From NCBI GenBank assembly GCA_000733355.1, contig JNVV01000035.1, positions 259,682 through 323,681 of the forward strand: a DNA stretch of 64,000 nucleotides, in the 5' to 3' direction. Position 1 is the stretch's first letter. Each line of letters starts with the position of its first letter. Below the pieces are notes generated by a model. The model worked only from the letters and a program-made list of their open reading frames with translations. It searched no databases and was not told the DNA's origin. A program made the translations under genes and the position numbers. Shown piece by piece: positions 45,102 through 55,031 of the stretch. This DNA comes from Falciphora oryzae (Eukaryota > Ascomycota > Sordariomycetes > Magnaporthales > Magnaporthaceae).

Positions 45102-46223
45102 TTAGGTCGGCGTCGTTACCAGCGATGGATCTTTCCCCGGGTTGGTGCAGGTGCTGTCATCACCAAAAATCTCCCTCAGCTCAGCCGTGACGGCGTCCTC
45201 CCTGTGCGTGGCGTGCGACGCCCTCCTGTCCCTCCCGCCGCTCCCCACCGTGTTCGGCCTCACCGCGGCATTGCTCGGACGCCCCTCCGACGACGCGGGA
45301 GCGGGCGGCGCGCCGGACCAGATGATGTGGTCCTGGGCCATGCCCTGGCGGGACGACGAGAAGTTGTCGGCGGGGGTGCTGTTGCAGGTGCAGGGCCGCT
45401 GGCGGACGAGGCAGGTCAGGTTGTTGAGCACGACGGCCTCGACCTGCAGCTTGATGCTGTAGACGACGCCCTTGTACGTCGTCATGATGGCGAACTGCTT
45501 CTCCGAGTACTGCAGCCCCATCAGGCTCAGGTCCAGGACGACGGTGAGGGCGAACAGCCCGACGAGCTCGCGCAGCGTCTTGCGCACCCGCCGGCCCTTG
45601 ATGGCCTCCATGGGCTTGAGGGCGCGCCTCGCCGCGACGACGTACAGCGCCGAGATGGTCGTCTCCTGCAGCGTGAGGAGCCCTGTCTGGATGTTCTCCA
45701 TGACGGTAAAGACGGGCACGAGGTACGCGCCGCCGGGGATGTTGCTCGCGAGCAGGACGGCGCTGGTCGGGATCTCGACGAGGATGAAGGTGGTCGCGAT
45801 GACGAGGGCGACCCAGCGGATCGTCTCGGGGGCGCCGACGACGAGCGAGAGGCGCGAGTACAGCACGACGGACTGGCCCGTCACCATCATCCAGAAGCCG
45901 ACGCTGCTTATGGGCAGCATGGCCAGGTTCGGGGCCAGGGCGAAGAAGCGTAACAATGCCGTCACTTGCCGCAGCGGGATGCCAAAGTTGGCGACCAACA
46001 TACTCCAAAAGTACAGGCCCGAAAACCGCTTGAAGAACTGGAAGATGAAGGCGGTCGTCTGCAGCGTGTTCCACAGCGACACGGACAGGAAGCCGGCCAT
46101 GACCATGGCCTCCGCGAGGGAGACTTTGCTGGTGATTGGGCCATTCTCGCCCACCATGGTAATGTTGATGATATCGGGAGTGCTCGACGCCAAGGTGGCG
46201 GCGACGAGCGAAAGTTCGCTCAT
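45102..46223 (-). CDS. Seven-TM integral membrane protein (DUF7703-like)
   Basis: An uninterrupted frame of 373 residues started at MSELSLVAATLASSTPDI; an upstream extension to 46523 is Arg/Pro-rich and rejected. About seven hydrophobic helices are visible: AMVMAGFLSVSLWNTLQ, GLYFWSMLVANFGIPL, LAMLPISSVGFWMMVTGQSVVLYSRL, WVALVIATTFILVEIPTSAVLLASN, a helix around VFTVMENIQTGLLTLQETTISALYV, ELVGLFALTVVLDLSLMGLQYSE, and YKGVVYSIKLQVEAVVLNNL. The FKRFSGLYFWS and QTGLLTLQE segments resemble the fungal DUF7703 family, whose function is unknown. The C-terminal 90 residues are polar, Ser/Arg-rich and cytosolic by inference. The family name is from memory and should be treated as tentative. Confidence 0.78.
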   Translation of the reverse strand: MSELSLVAATLASSTPDIINITMVGENGPITSKVSLAEAMVMAGFLSVSLWNTLQTTAFIFQFFKRFSGLYFWSMLVANFGIPLRQVTALLRFFALAPNLAMLPISSVGFWMMVTGQSVVLYSRLSLVVGAPETIRWVALVIATTFILVEIPTSAVLLASNIPGGAYLVPVFTVMENIQTGLLTLQETTISALYVVAARRALKPMEAIKGRRVRKTLRELVGLFALTVVLDLSLMGLQYSEKQFAIMTTYKGVVYSIKLQVEAVVLNNLTCLVRQRPCTCNSTPADNFSSSRQGMAQDHIIWSGAPPAPASSEGRPSNAAVRPNTVGSGGRDRRASHATHREDAVTAELREIFGDDSTCTNPGKDPSLVTTPT

Positions 46224-47096
46224 CGCGGGAGGGGCGGAGCAGGCGAGGCGTGAGGGCCGGCTAGGGGCGCCTGAGCTATATACATAGGTACCAGCGCGAG
46301 TCTTTTTTTGCCATGCGCCGTCTGGGCTTGGGCCGCTGTGAGAAGGGGGGGGCGAAATGTTGTCTTTTAGGATTAGAATTTCGCCTGATATTGACGGCTT
46401 CAACGGTACCCGACTCGCGGAGAAGGCGGGATCCCGGGACCTAGATCGGCCACCGCCAGATGGCATGGTGCGGGGATAGGGAGACCCTGGCCGGCTTCGC
46501 CATTTCAGGATGGCCGCAGGCACAGCATTATCCCGGCGATTTGGTCATGTCGTGTCTAGGAGGGGCAACTTCACCGCTTGTCGTTGTCATGGCCGGATCC
46601 AGCCGTCTGTCAGTGACACCGGTCTGTCCCCGCGGCCTTGGGCTAACAGAAATCGTTGCCAACAGACTTCACGGCAGGCAAACGTGGGCTCGCAGGTATC
46701 CTAAACCGGTTCATCGTCATGACAAAGGAATATAGAGCCCACAAGCATCTGGCTTGGACAAATCATGGCAGGAAAGCAAAAAAAGGTCGATAGTGGCGAT
46801 GCACATGCGGCGTTTGGAGCTGTCAATCTCGCAACATTCCGACCTGCGAAAACCTGGCAAGTGTTCCGCGGGCTGTCTTGCGTTGCTGCCATCCCGCAGT
46901 TAAGGGATGGAGAAGGGATAGCTCTGTGATGATGAACCAGAAGATACCGAATCATGAAACTGGGCAGAGACGTTGCGTCCCAGGCATGTGTCAGGATCGC
47001 ATGTTTGCAGCAGGAGCAGCGAGACTGAGAATAGTTTCACGGGAATATTGTCGAACAGTATCACGACAAGATCCTGCTGGCCACTGGTCCCCTCGT
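46224..47096. other. Intergenic, upstream of the 7-TM gene and downstream of GH3
   Basis: About 870 bp. It contains the promoter of the minus-strand 7-TM gene. A g-run (ggggggg) lies near 46347-46353. No gene was supported. Confidence 0.55.
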
Positions 47097-49517
47097 TCAA
47101 CCCACCGTTACCGTGGTGTTGACCCGGATTTTCGCACTTGAAGCCCCGACGAGGATCTGGAACTGGCCAGGCTCGACCACATACTTCATCTCGTAGTCCC
47201 AAAGACCCCATTTGTCGACCGGGAGGTCAATAGACACGGTCTCTGTCTGGCCTGCGCGCACCATTCCCTTCCAGAAGCCTCGGAGTTGTTTGTTCGGAAC
47301 CGCCACGCTCGAGAGTAGGTCCTTGACGTAGACCTGAACAACCTCCTTGCCGTCGCGGGAGGAGGGGTTCGTGATCTTGATGGTTACTGTGAGCGTGTCC
47401 GTTGGTGACAGCGTGGAGGAGGACACGGCGAGATCCGAGTAAGTAAAGTTGCTGTAGGAGAGTCCGTACCCGAACTGGAGGTAGCAATCGGTGGTTAGCG
47501 GTTAGGAATAAGCACTGGCCCAAGATGGAGTACTTACCTCGTAATGTGGCAGAGGAGACGACAGCACATAGTTTTGGCCGAAGACAAGCGTCCCGTTGGG
47601 GAGCTCACGACCGGGCGAAGGACTGGCCCGCCCAGAATTCAAGTAGTCGTAGTAGACAGGAGTGGTTCCGACGTGGTAGGGGATCGCGACCGATAGCCTG
47701 CCGCTGGGATTGACGTCGCCAAAGAGAACATCTGCGAGCGCATGCCCGCCCTCCTGCCCCTGGTAAAACATCTGTACGAGGGCGCTCGCCTCGTCCGAGA
47801 TCCACGGCTCAGTAACGGGCTTCCCAGAGCTGTAGACCACCACAGTCGGCGTGCCGGAGTCGATGATGGCCTTGACGAGGCGCGGCATGGCGCCGACAAG
47901 GCTGAGATCGTGCACGTCGATATGCTCACCCGTGGTCGCGTTCAGGTTCTGCCAAAGCTCGTCCTGGTCGCGCGACCAGGTCCCCACCACCACGACAGCG
48001 ACGTCGGCGTCCCGGGCAGCCGCCACCGCCGCGCCGAACCCGGCCTCGTCGTTGGACCAGCGCTCGCAGCCCTGCGCAAACGTCGCGCTGCCACCTCCCG
48101 CCTCGACGGCGGCGCGGATCCCGTCGAAGGGGGTGACGCCGCGCTCCATGGCCGTGTGGATGACGTAGTCGCCGTAATTGACGTAGCCGTGGGCCATGGG
48201 GCCGACGACAGCGACGCGACTGCTCTTTGGAAGCGGCAGCAGACCCTTGCGGTTCTCAAGCAGCACGATGCTCTCGGCGTCGAGGTCGCGCGCGAGCTTG
48301 CGGTGCTCCGTCGTATTAAGGTGCTGCGCGATCTCGTCGTCCGGCACCGCCGTGTACGGGTTCTCGAAGAGCCCGGCCTTGAACTTGGCGCGGAGGACGC
48401 GCGACACGGCCTTGTCCACCACCTCGACGGGGACCGTGCCGTTAGCCACCAGCTTCGGGATCAGCTCGAAGCTCCACCGGCCTCCGCCCATCTCGACGTC
48501 GTTGCCCGCCATGATGCTCTTCTGCGTAATGCAGACGTCGTCGGCCCGAGCGCAGACATGGAACGCGTCTGCGAGGCGCGCCGTCCCTCCCGCGTCTGAG
48601 ATGACGTAGTTCTCGAACCCCCACTCGTCCCTCAGGATGCCCGTCAGGAGCCCCTTGTCTGCGACGGTGGGCACTCCGTCGTACGAGTTGTAAGACGACA
48701 TGACGCTCCACGCATCGGCGTCGAGGATGGCGCGCTTGAAGGCCGGTAGGTACGTGGTGCGCAGCATGCGCGGCCCGCCGTGGACGGGCGCCGTGTTGAC
48801 GCCCTGCTCGGGGGTGGCGAAGGCGGCAAAGTGCTTAACCATGGCGCTGACCTTCTCCTTCTGCATGGCCTCGACGTACGCGTGGCCGTACTCGCCGGCC
48901 AGGAAGGCGTCCTCGGAGTAGCACTCCTCGACGCGGCCGAAACGCAGCTCGCGCGCCAGGTCGACGACGGGCGCGAAGATCTGGTTGACGCCGATAGCGC
49001 GCGACTCGAGGGCGATCGCGCGCGCCATTTTGCCGACCAGGGCGGGGTTCCATGAGCAGCCGTGAGCGATGGGGGAGTTGAAGATGGTGGCGTTAAGCGC
49101 CAGCAGGCCGTGAATGCCCTCGCTTTGGATAAAGGCCGGGATGCCGAGGCTGGTGTTGTGTACCAGGTGCTCCTGGGCCAGGCGTGCCCCTAGCGAGACG
49201 GTCTCGGGGGCTGTGTAGAGGCCGGTCCATATCGAGTTGGCTCGCTTCTCGGCCGTCCATGCCAGGCCGCTTGAGTTGAAGGAGGCATTGGTCAGGTTGA
49301 GGTAGCTGCGAATGTCGCCCTGAAGGAGCTGGGCTGTCTTCTCCTCGATCGTCATTCGCCGCAGCAGATCGGCCACCCGGTCGTCAATGGTGGCGTTCGG
49401 GTTCCGGTAAACAGCGGAGCCTGTGTCATTTTGACCGACGCGCCTCGATAACGCGTTGACCGGCGACGCGGCTGCCAGCGAAAGGGCCACAACGGCCGCC
49501 GCTGAAGAGAGTCTCAT
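47097..49517 (-). CDS. GH3 glycosidase (beta-glucosidase or beta-xylosidase type), secreted
   Basis: Two exons, 49517-47538 and 47474-47097, give 785 residues joined in phase 0 within HYE|FGYGLSYSNF. A signal peptide (MRLSSAAAVVALSLAAASPVNA) is followed by the GH3 N-terminal barrel: MTIEEKTAQLLQGD, AFIQSEGIHGLLA, KHFAAFATPEQGVN, SYNSYDGVPT and the nucleophile in NYVISDAGG (Asp308). The C-terminal alpha/beta sandwich shows SIVLLENRKGLLPL, YYSSGKPVTEPW-like VVVYSSGKPVTEPW and FGDVNPSGRLSVAIP. A fibronectin-III-like domain closes the protein (VTIKITNPSSRDGKEVVQVYVKDL). Many N-glycosylation sites fit secretion. SDAGG instead of SDW makes the exact substrate uncertain. A minus-strand gataaaaagg string about 125 bp upstream may be its TATA box. 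Confidence 0.9.
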
Positions 49518-50922
49518 GAGTGGCGGCGCTGATCAATTCGAATGGAGCTCGTCAAAGTTGCCCCTCCTTTGGCTTCCAGCAGGCACGACATACTCGTGGT
49601 CGAATCGGCTAGGCGACGGCGACGCCAGCAAGCGCCGCCCTCCTTTTTATCTTGTTGACATTTGATCTTGACTCCGCGCGAGCAAGCCAGGCGTGCGTGG
49701 GAAACAGGCATTCCCCGCACGCCGGGGATGGAATTGAGGCTTTTCGCGGTCCGGATATTTTCTAGCGGCAGCATCCCTCTTGCGCACGAATCAACGGGCC
49801 AGGAACCCTGGACTCGAGGTGAAATCGATGGCCAGTCTACCATCGGTGGCCGGGGAACGCGGGAAGACCCCGCGCGCAGCACGTGAGATGATGATCGATG
49901 TTGTTCGACGACCACCAAATGCAGGCTGCCAGCGGCCCACTTCCCGCGCATCCCATGTTCCGGCTTGTCCCTGGGACTAGCGGCTTTTCCACCAATTGGC
50001 GGGAGGTCGTGAGGAGAAATTGCGAGCCGGTCCGCCAAAGAATGGAAGGGAGACGAGCCACACGACGGGACCAGGGGCGGCAACTTCAAGCTCCAAACAA
50101 GAGGCGTTGACTCTAGCGCCCGACACGCGAATCATTTTCCCTTTTTTTTTTCCCGCCATGGAAGTCAAAGGCTTCATTAGATGTGTACTTTTAAAAACAT
50201 TGCACGACCAACGTCGTATCATCCCTGTAAGCTTCCAAATCCGGAAACCCAGGTCTTCAACGCAGTGTCTATCTCATTGGTGTTCGTCGATATATTATTG
50301 GCCTCCTCAGCACCATACATTCATAGCCCCAGTTTCGTCTATCCATTCCCCTTTTCTTTTTTTTTTTTTCGGGAAGTTTACTCCCTCAGCCTCTTCGGCG
50401 GGCCCGCAACGCAACGTAGATCTCTGTGATTGGGCTCCCGTTTAAATGGCACCGAACCCTTCAGTTTCCGTATGCGTTGGGTCCATCCTCAGGCACACAA
50501 TTGGATGATCATTTCTGTGCGCCACGCCCGACTAGAGAGCGCCGCAATTAGGCGACTGAAGGCATCCAGAAAAAAACAAGCTGTTGCTGCATTGAGGCCA
50601 TCATGGAGGCCAGATTCAAGAACGTAAGGTGTGTTCTAGGCATCGAGCTAGAGAGCATTATTCCGTAGGCCGTAGGGCTGGGGAGTTGCGCCAAGTTCGT
50701 GAGGCTCAACGATGGCTCATTGGCGAACGCGTGACTTGAACCTTTTCTTAAACTCGGCTTCTACCCAGCAAGTTCAGACGTTTCAGCAGCACACCAAGCG
50801 CGCGAGAACCCTTCTTGAGTTTCAATAGCCTCCACATCTTGACAATTACGATTGCTTGAGCACCTGCCTAGCGCCGACCTACAAACCCTCGATCCCACGA
50901 ATCGAAAATCAGCGCCACAGAA
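49518..50922. other. Divergent intergenic region, GH3 and zinc-finger gene
   Basis: About 1.4 kb with two promoters facing outward. T-rich runs occur at about 50140-50155 and 50355-50372. No gene was supported. Common regulation of the two neighbours is conceivable but unsupported. Confidence 0.5.
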
Positions 50923-51826
50923 ATGCTCGAGACGCCCACGGGACAAGAGGGGGAATGGCCTTTCGAATATTCCCAGTACCCTGCAATTCAGGGCACTGGC
51001 GCTCAAACGACCGAGATCCACGGCGGTGGCCTCCAAGGCGTTGGAGCCCAAGAAACCGGATCCCAACAGTTTGGCTTCACACCTGGCTTCATCCTGAGCG
51101 ATGGGTTTCCGCTCGATCACGTTGCCTTGGCCAACCAACTTGACACACACTCACAACTCGGTGGGTTAATCGAGCCCAACATTGGCGTGCTGCAAGCTCC
51201 GGCAACCATAGGCCCCCCGCACTTGGGTGGTCTCCAAAGCCAGCAGATTGGGTCCACAGGGCTATGGCAGTCCGGTACAGACCTCTCCTTTCTGCAGGCT
51301 CTACTTGCAGCACCGACAGAAGGCCCATGGACGCTTCTCTGTCCTCCTCTCACCACAGCTGTGCCTGTCATATCTGCAGACAACACAACGGCTACACCAC
51401 CGTAAGTTCGCTCCCCTTGAAGATGTTATTGCCGAGGAGTGGGTAGCTCGCGTGGGACATGTATCAGTAGTTTTGAAAACTTACCATGTGTGCAGGCTCT
51501 CACCACCTCCCCCGGCCCCAGCCCGGAAGGCACATTTGTGCAATGACTGCGGGGGGCGAGAGTTCCCCAGTAACAAGGATCTTGTGCGCCACCGTCGTTC
51601 AAAACACTGGCTGTACTCGTATCAGTGCTGGTGCGGCTCCACGGCGCAGCGGAAGGACAATCACCATCGACACATGAAGTCCTGCACTGCCATGACAGTT
51701 GGGTCAGTAATGCGATGTGGGAGCTGCGGCGAGGAGACAAATGAGGTCTCGGTGCACCAAGCCCATGTTCGGACTTGCGGTGATGGGAAGAAGGGACGGC
51801 GGGCAAAGAAAAAGGCAGGCGGTTAG
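50923..51826 (+). CDS. C2H2-type zinc-finger protein
   Basis: Two exons, 50923-51401 and 51496-51826, give 269 residues. The first 160 residues are Gly/Gln/Pro-rich and probably disordered, as in activation domains. After the intron, residues about 172-194 form a C2H2 finger (CNDCGGREFPSNKDLVRHRRSKH, spacing C-x2-C-x12-H-x4-H), followed by a second Cys/His unit in YQCWCGSTAQRKDNHHRHMKSC and a third in MRCGSCGEETNEVSVHQAHVRTC. A basic tail (KKGRRAKKKAGG) could act as a nuclear signal. Such proteins are usually DNA-binding regulators, but no target can be given. The start is the ATG of MLETPTGQEGEWPF; no better one lies upstream. Confidence 0.75.
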
Positions 51827-52289
51827 CGTATAATTTTGGGGGTTCAGCTTGTGAGCGATTGACTGATCGAGATACCAAGAACTGGGACTGGGAGGGCGTG
51901 TTGTTTTAAGCTCAAAATCCGCTCGGGTACCGTAACCGTGACCGATCAGAGATATCAATGCCATCAATGGACCCTCTGAACGGGTATCGTACCCGTGAGC
52001 CCATAACCAATCAACTAGTGGATCCCCCAATCTATCAACCTGGGGAGGGCGTCCCCTGCCACAAGACAGCTTGAGCCGCATCTGTTTTACTCACACAGTG
52101 GTTGGCGGGCTTACAACGGTCGAGGGGATACGGTTGCCGGTTGCGGGCGGACGGGCGAACTATGAGGCGGCGGAGGAGAAAACGAGATTTCTGCAGGCAA
52201 CAGGCGTGATGCGGGGCACAGGGCGGTGGCATGTCACAGCCTCAAATGTACCCCGCGATTGGTCCTGAATTGGCCTCACACGCTGCGCC
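51827..52289. other. Intergenic
   Basis: About 460 bp without a gene. Short inverted-looking strings (cgggtaccgtaaccgtgacc and gggtatcgtacccgtgagcc) occur near 51925-52000. Confidence 0.5.
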
Positions 52290-52485
52290 AAGCAGCCATC
52301 TCGGCCCAAAGCCCAAGTTGAGGCCAATTTTTGATATTTCTAACAAGCCTGCTTGAGGCCATTTGAGAGGTCTCCACTTCCCGGCGACAACGCGGTTGAG
52401 GCCAAATGTGATATTCCACTTCCTATCCAAAAACCTGCTGAGGCCATTTTAATTTTTCCACTTCCCGTTAGAAAGCTGTGTTTTT
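52290..52485. repeat. Tandem array of about 43-bp degenerate units
   Basis: Four copies of a tgaggccaa/t core occur at about 52308, 52350, 52393 and 52438. Units near 52374, 52418 and 52460 also share ccacttcc, followed by a variable middle and the core, then an AT-rich end (tgatatt, ttaattttt). Spacing is about 42-45 bp, and conservation is partial. Confidence 0.65.
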
Positions 52486-53173
52486 AAAATATATGGGGTA
52501 ATATGTCACAGAAAGCCTCGATCAAATTCCCTGTGGCAATGTTGCCCAACACTGCTGCTGCCACAGCCCTGAACAACCTGCCCTGCTACCCTTCGTCATG
52601 ACATCATCGCCGGTTCACATCGTCCGGCCTTGTCAGCGAAGCTGTCATGGCATGATGTCTTGACTCCTAGGCTCGGCTGCTTGAGCCGGTCGTGCTGTCG
52701 TGATGCTGGCCATTCCTGGGCTGTCATCAGCAATGTGCTTACAGTACGTAGGTAGGCATCAACTTCGAGTATCACAAGCTCTCTAGTGTGGGAAAGTGGG
52801 CAACCGGTTCAAGTGCGACTTTGTTCTTGGAAGTGTGACACTGCAGGGACTCATCGAGAGCAACACACAAGGGTTGCAGTTCAGTTGACTATTCTGAAGG
52901 TTAATACCAGAGTCGCTGTTGCCAGACTGTGCCATATCCCAATTGCTACACGCTATCAAAAAGATGGTCAGAGTAGTTCTCCTGAACCTTAGGTAGTCAT
53001 GAATGAAGAAAGGTCTCTATCGTTTTTCATTATCATTGGTCTCTATATTGTTCGTGGTTGGCTCTAGTGACTGGTATCTGTCACGCGGAGCTATATGAGG
53101 AGGCTTTCCGGCGCCTGTCTTTCGCCTCTAGCGTGTTTCGCTCCTGTCCTCATTGCTTGTTGACATTATTCAA
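52486..53173. other. Intergenic
   Basis: About 690 bp without a supported gene. It is the 3' flank of the oxalate decarboxylase gene. Confidence 0.55.
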
Positions 53174-54862
53174 TTATGGTTTGCCACCATCAGCAATGGC
53201 AGTCATGTTCTTGTTGCCAACCTTGATCAGCGTCTTGTCCCTGGGCAGCTTGTCCAGGACGGCGTCGGGCAGGTTGAGCGTGTCCTTGACGACCTGGCGG
53301 GGTGTCAGGGCGAGCCACTGGCTAACGCTGATGTCGCTGAACTTGGGCGCCTGCAGCACCTCGAGGAAGATGACGTCCTCGGTGCCCGTGTTCTCAATGT
53401 AGTGGCACTCGGCCGCCTCAATGTAGCCGACGTCGCCGGCTGTGTAGTCAAAGGTGCGCGACGACGAGGGCGCCTTGAAGACGGTCATGCGCGCCGAGCC
53501 CTGCAGGAAGAAGTTCCACTCGTCCGAGGTGGTGTGCCAGTGCAGCTCGCGCATGGCGCCCGGCTGGATGGTGACGAGCGCGGCGGAGAACATGGGCGCG
53601 ATGGGGAAGGTGACGGGGTCGAGGATCTTGACGCTGCCGCCGGGGGTCTCGAAGGGCTTCTGCTGCGACCAGTGGTACGTGTACGAGTTGGGCGACTTGA
53701 TGGCGCCCGCGCTGCCCGTGATGTTCTGCTTGGAGATGTCGTCGTCGACGGGGCTGCCGTTGAAGATGAAGAGCTCCTCGGTCGGCAGGTTCTTGAGCGC
53801 CGTCAGGTCGAGGCCCTCAAAGTTCTTGGCCAGGACCGACTCGGGGTTGCGCATGAAGGTCTCGGTGGCCAGGAAGGTCTCGTCCTCGGAGAAGGCGCCG
53901 TCGTCGAAGACGAGCAGGAACTCGGTGCCCTCGCCCAGCGCCTGCAGGCTGTGCGGGATGCCGGGCGGGAAGAACCAGACGTCGCCGGCCGTCACGTCGT
54001 CGACGAAGCTCTCGCCGTCCTCGTTCATGGCCGCCACGCGGACGCTGCCTTTGAGGACCAGGGCCCACTCGGCGGAGGTGTGCCACTGTGTGACATGTTG
54101 TCAGCCAACCTTCGCTCGTTCCCAGTCTGTGGAACAAGGTGCTTTTCTACTCACGTGAAGCTCACGGTACGCCCATGGGGAGAGGCGCATGTCGACACCG
54201 GCCATCTTCTTGGCGACGGGCAGCACGGCCGTGTTCTGCTGGCGCGCCCAGCCAGAGTTCTTGCCGCTGCCCAGCTTGTTGCGGCTCAAGCTCATGGGCC
54301 ACATGGAGAGGGGCACGTCACCCTTGTCCGAGGTCGGAGGGGCGAAGAGGTCTGGGTTTAACCTCTCGTACTCGTAGGTGCCTGCAAAACACCGAGAAGC
54401 ATTTCGTCAGCATGGAGAACGCTGATACTCTGTTCGGGAGAATGTCGACCTACGCGGCCCAGGGTCGGTAGCACCCCGCTCGCCCCTGATGGGCTCAGGC
54501 TTCTCGACGCTGTTGAAGTCGAGAAAGATGCCGAGCTTGGAGTCGGCATCCTGCCCAACCACCTTCTGCACGTCCGGGACGACGGCCGAGTCGCCGCCGT
54601 GGACCTTGGGCCGCGGGGCATTGCCGCCCTGGAGGCTGAGGTCGCCGCGCAGCTGGCCGCGAGGCTCGCTGACGGAGGGCATGGGAGGAGTAATGCCGCC
54701 GACGGGGCCTTGGTTCTGGCCGTAGTTGGCCGGCATCCTGGTGAGAGGTTCATCGTCAGTATGACGATGTCGTCGCCGGAGCTTAGTGTGGAGGGCAACT
54801 CACTGCGGAGCAGGTGCCGCAAGGGCGACGCCCAGGACACCGAGTCCAAGAAGCTTCATCAT
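53174..54862 (-). CDS. Bicupin oxalate decarboxylase, secreted
   Basis: Four exons, 54862-54804, 54737-54454, 54381-54155 and 54085-53174, give 493 residues. A short signal peptide (MMKLLGLGVLGVALAAPA) and a Gly/Pro-rich leader precede two cupins. Cupin 1 has RELHWHTSAEWALVLKGSVRV with later GDVWFFPPGIPHSLQ; cupin 2 has RELHWHTTSDEWNFFLQGSARM with later GYIEAAECHYIEN. Both show the His-x-His, Glu and distal His that bind Mn. This arrangement is that of fungal oxalate decarboxylases, which turn oxalate into formate and CO2 outside the cell. An intron lies exactly between ELH and WHT in the first metal motif. The lid sequence that separates decarboxylase from oxidase activity was not confidently located. 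A TATA-like ctataaagc lies about 165 bp upstream. Confidence 0.9.
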
Positions 54863-55023
54863 GTTGAGCACGGCGGCGACCTGATTCGGGCTTGACTAAG
54901 GGATGTCTTGGAGTCCCCGACGTGTCTAGGAACAACACAGAGGTGCTGGTGTCTGCCCAGGAAGGAGCGTGGGTGGTGGAAAGACCGAGGCAATCCCGTC
55001 GAGAACAGGTCCGGGAGCTGCAT

Positions 55024-55031
55024 GCTTTATA
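55024..55031 (-). promoter_or_regulatory. TATA box of the oxalate decarboxylase gene
   Basis: Read on the minus strand: ccgtctataaagc, about 165 bp upstream of the ATG. It is the only such box nearby. Confidence 0.5.

Noticed and set aside
45181..46074. 297-residue minus frame in another phase and a 249-residue plus frame
   Set aside because: Both are shadows of the 7-TM gene; Arg/His-rich composition shows off-frame reading.
53153..54361. 402-residue plus-strand frame
   Set aside because: It is antisense to the oxalate decarboxylase and crosses its introns; composition is Arg/Val/Gly-rich without motifs.
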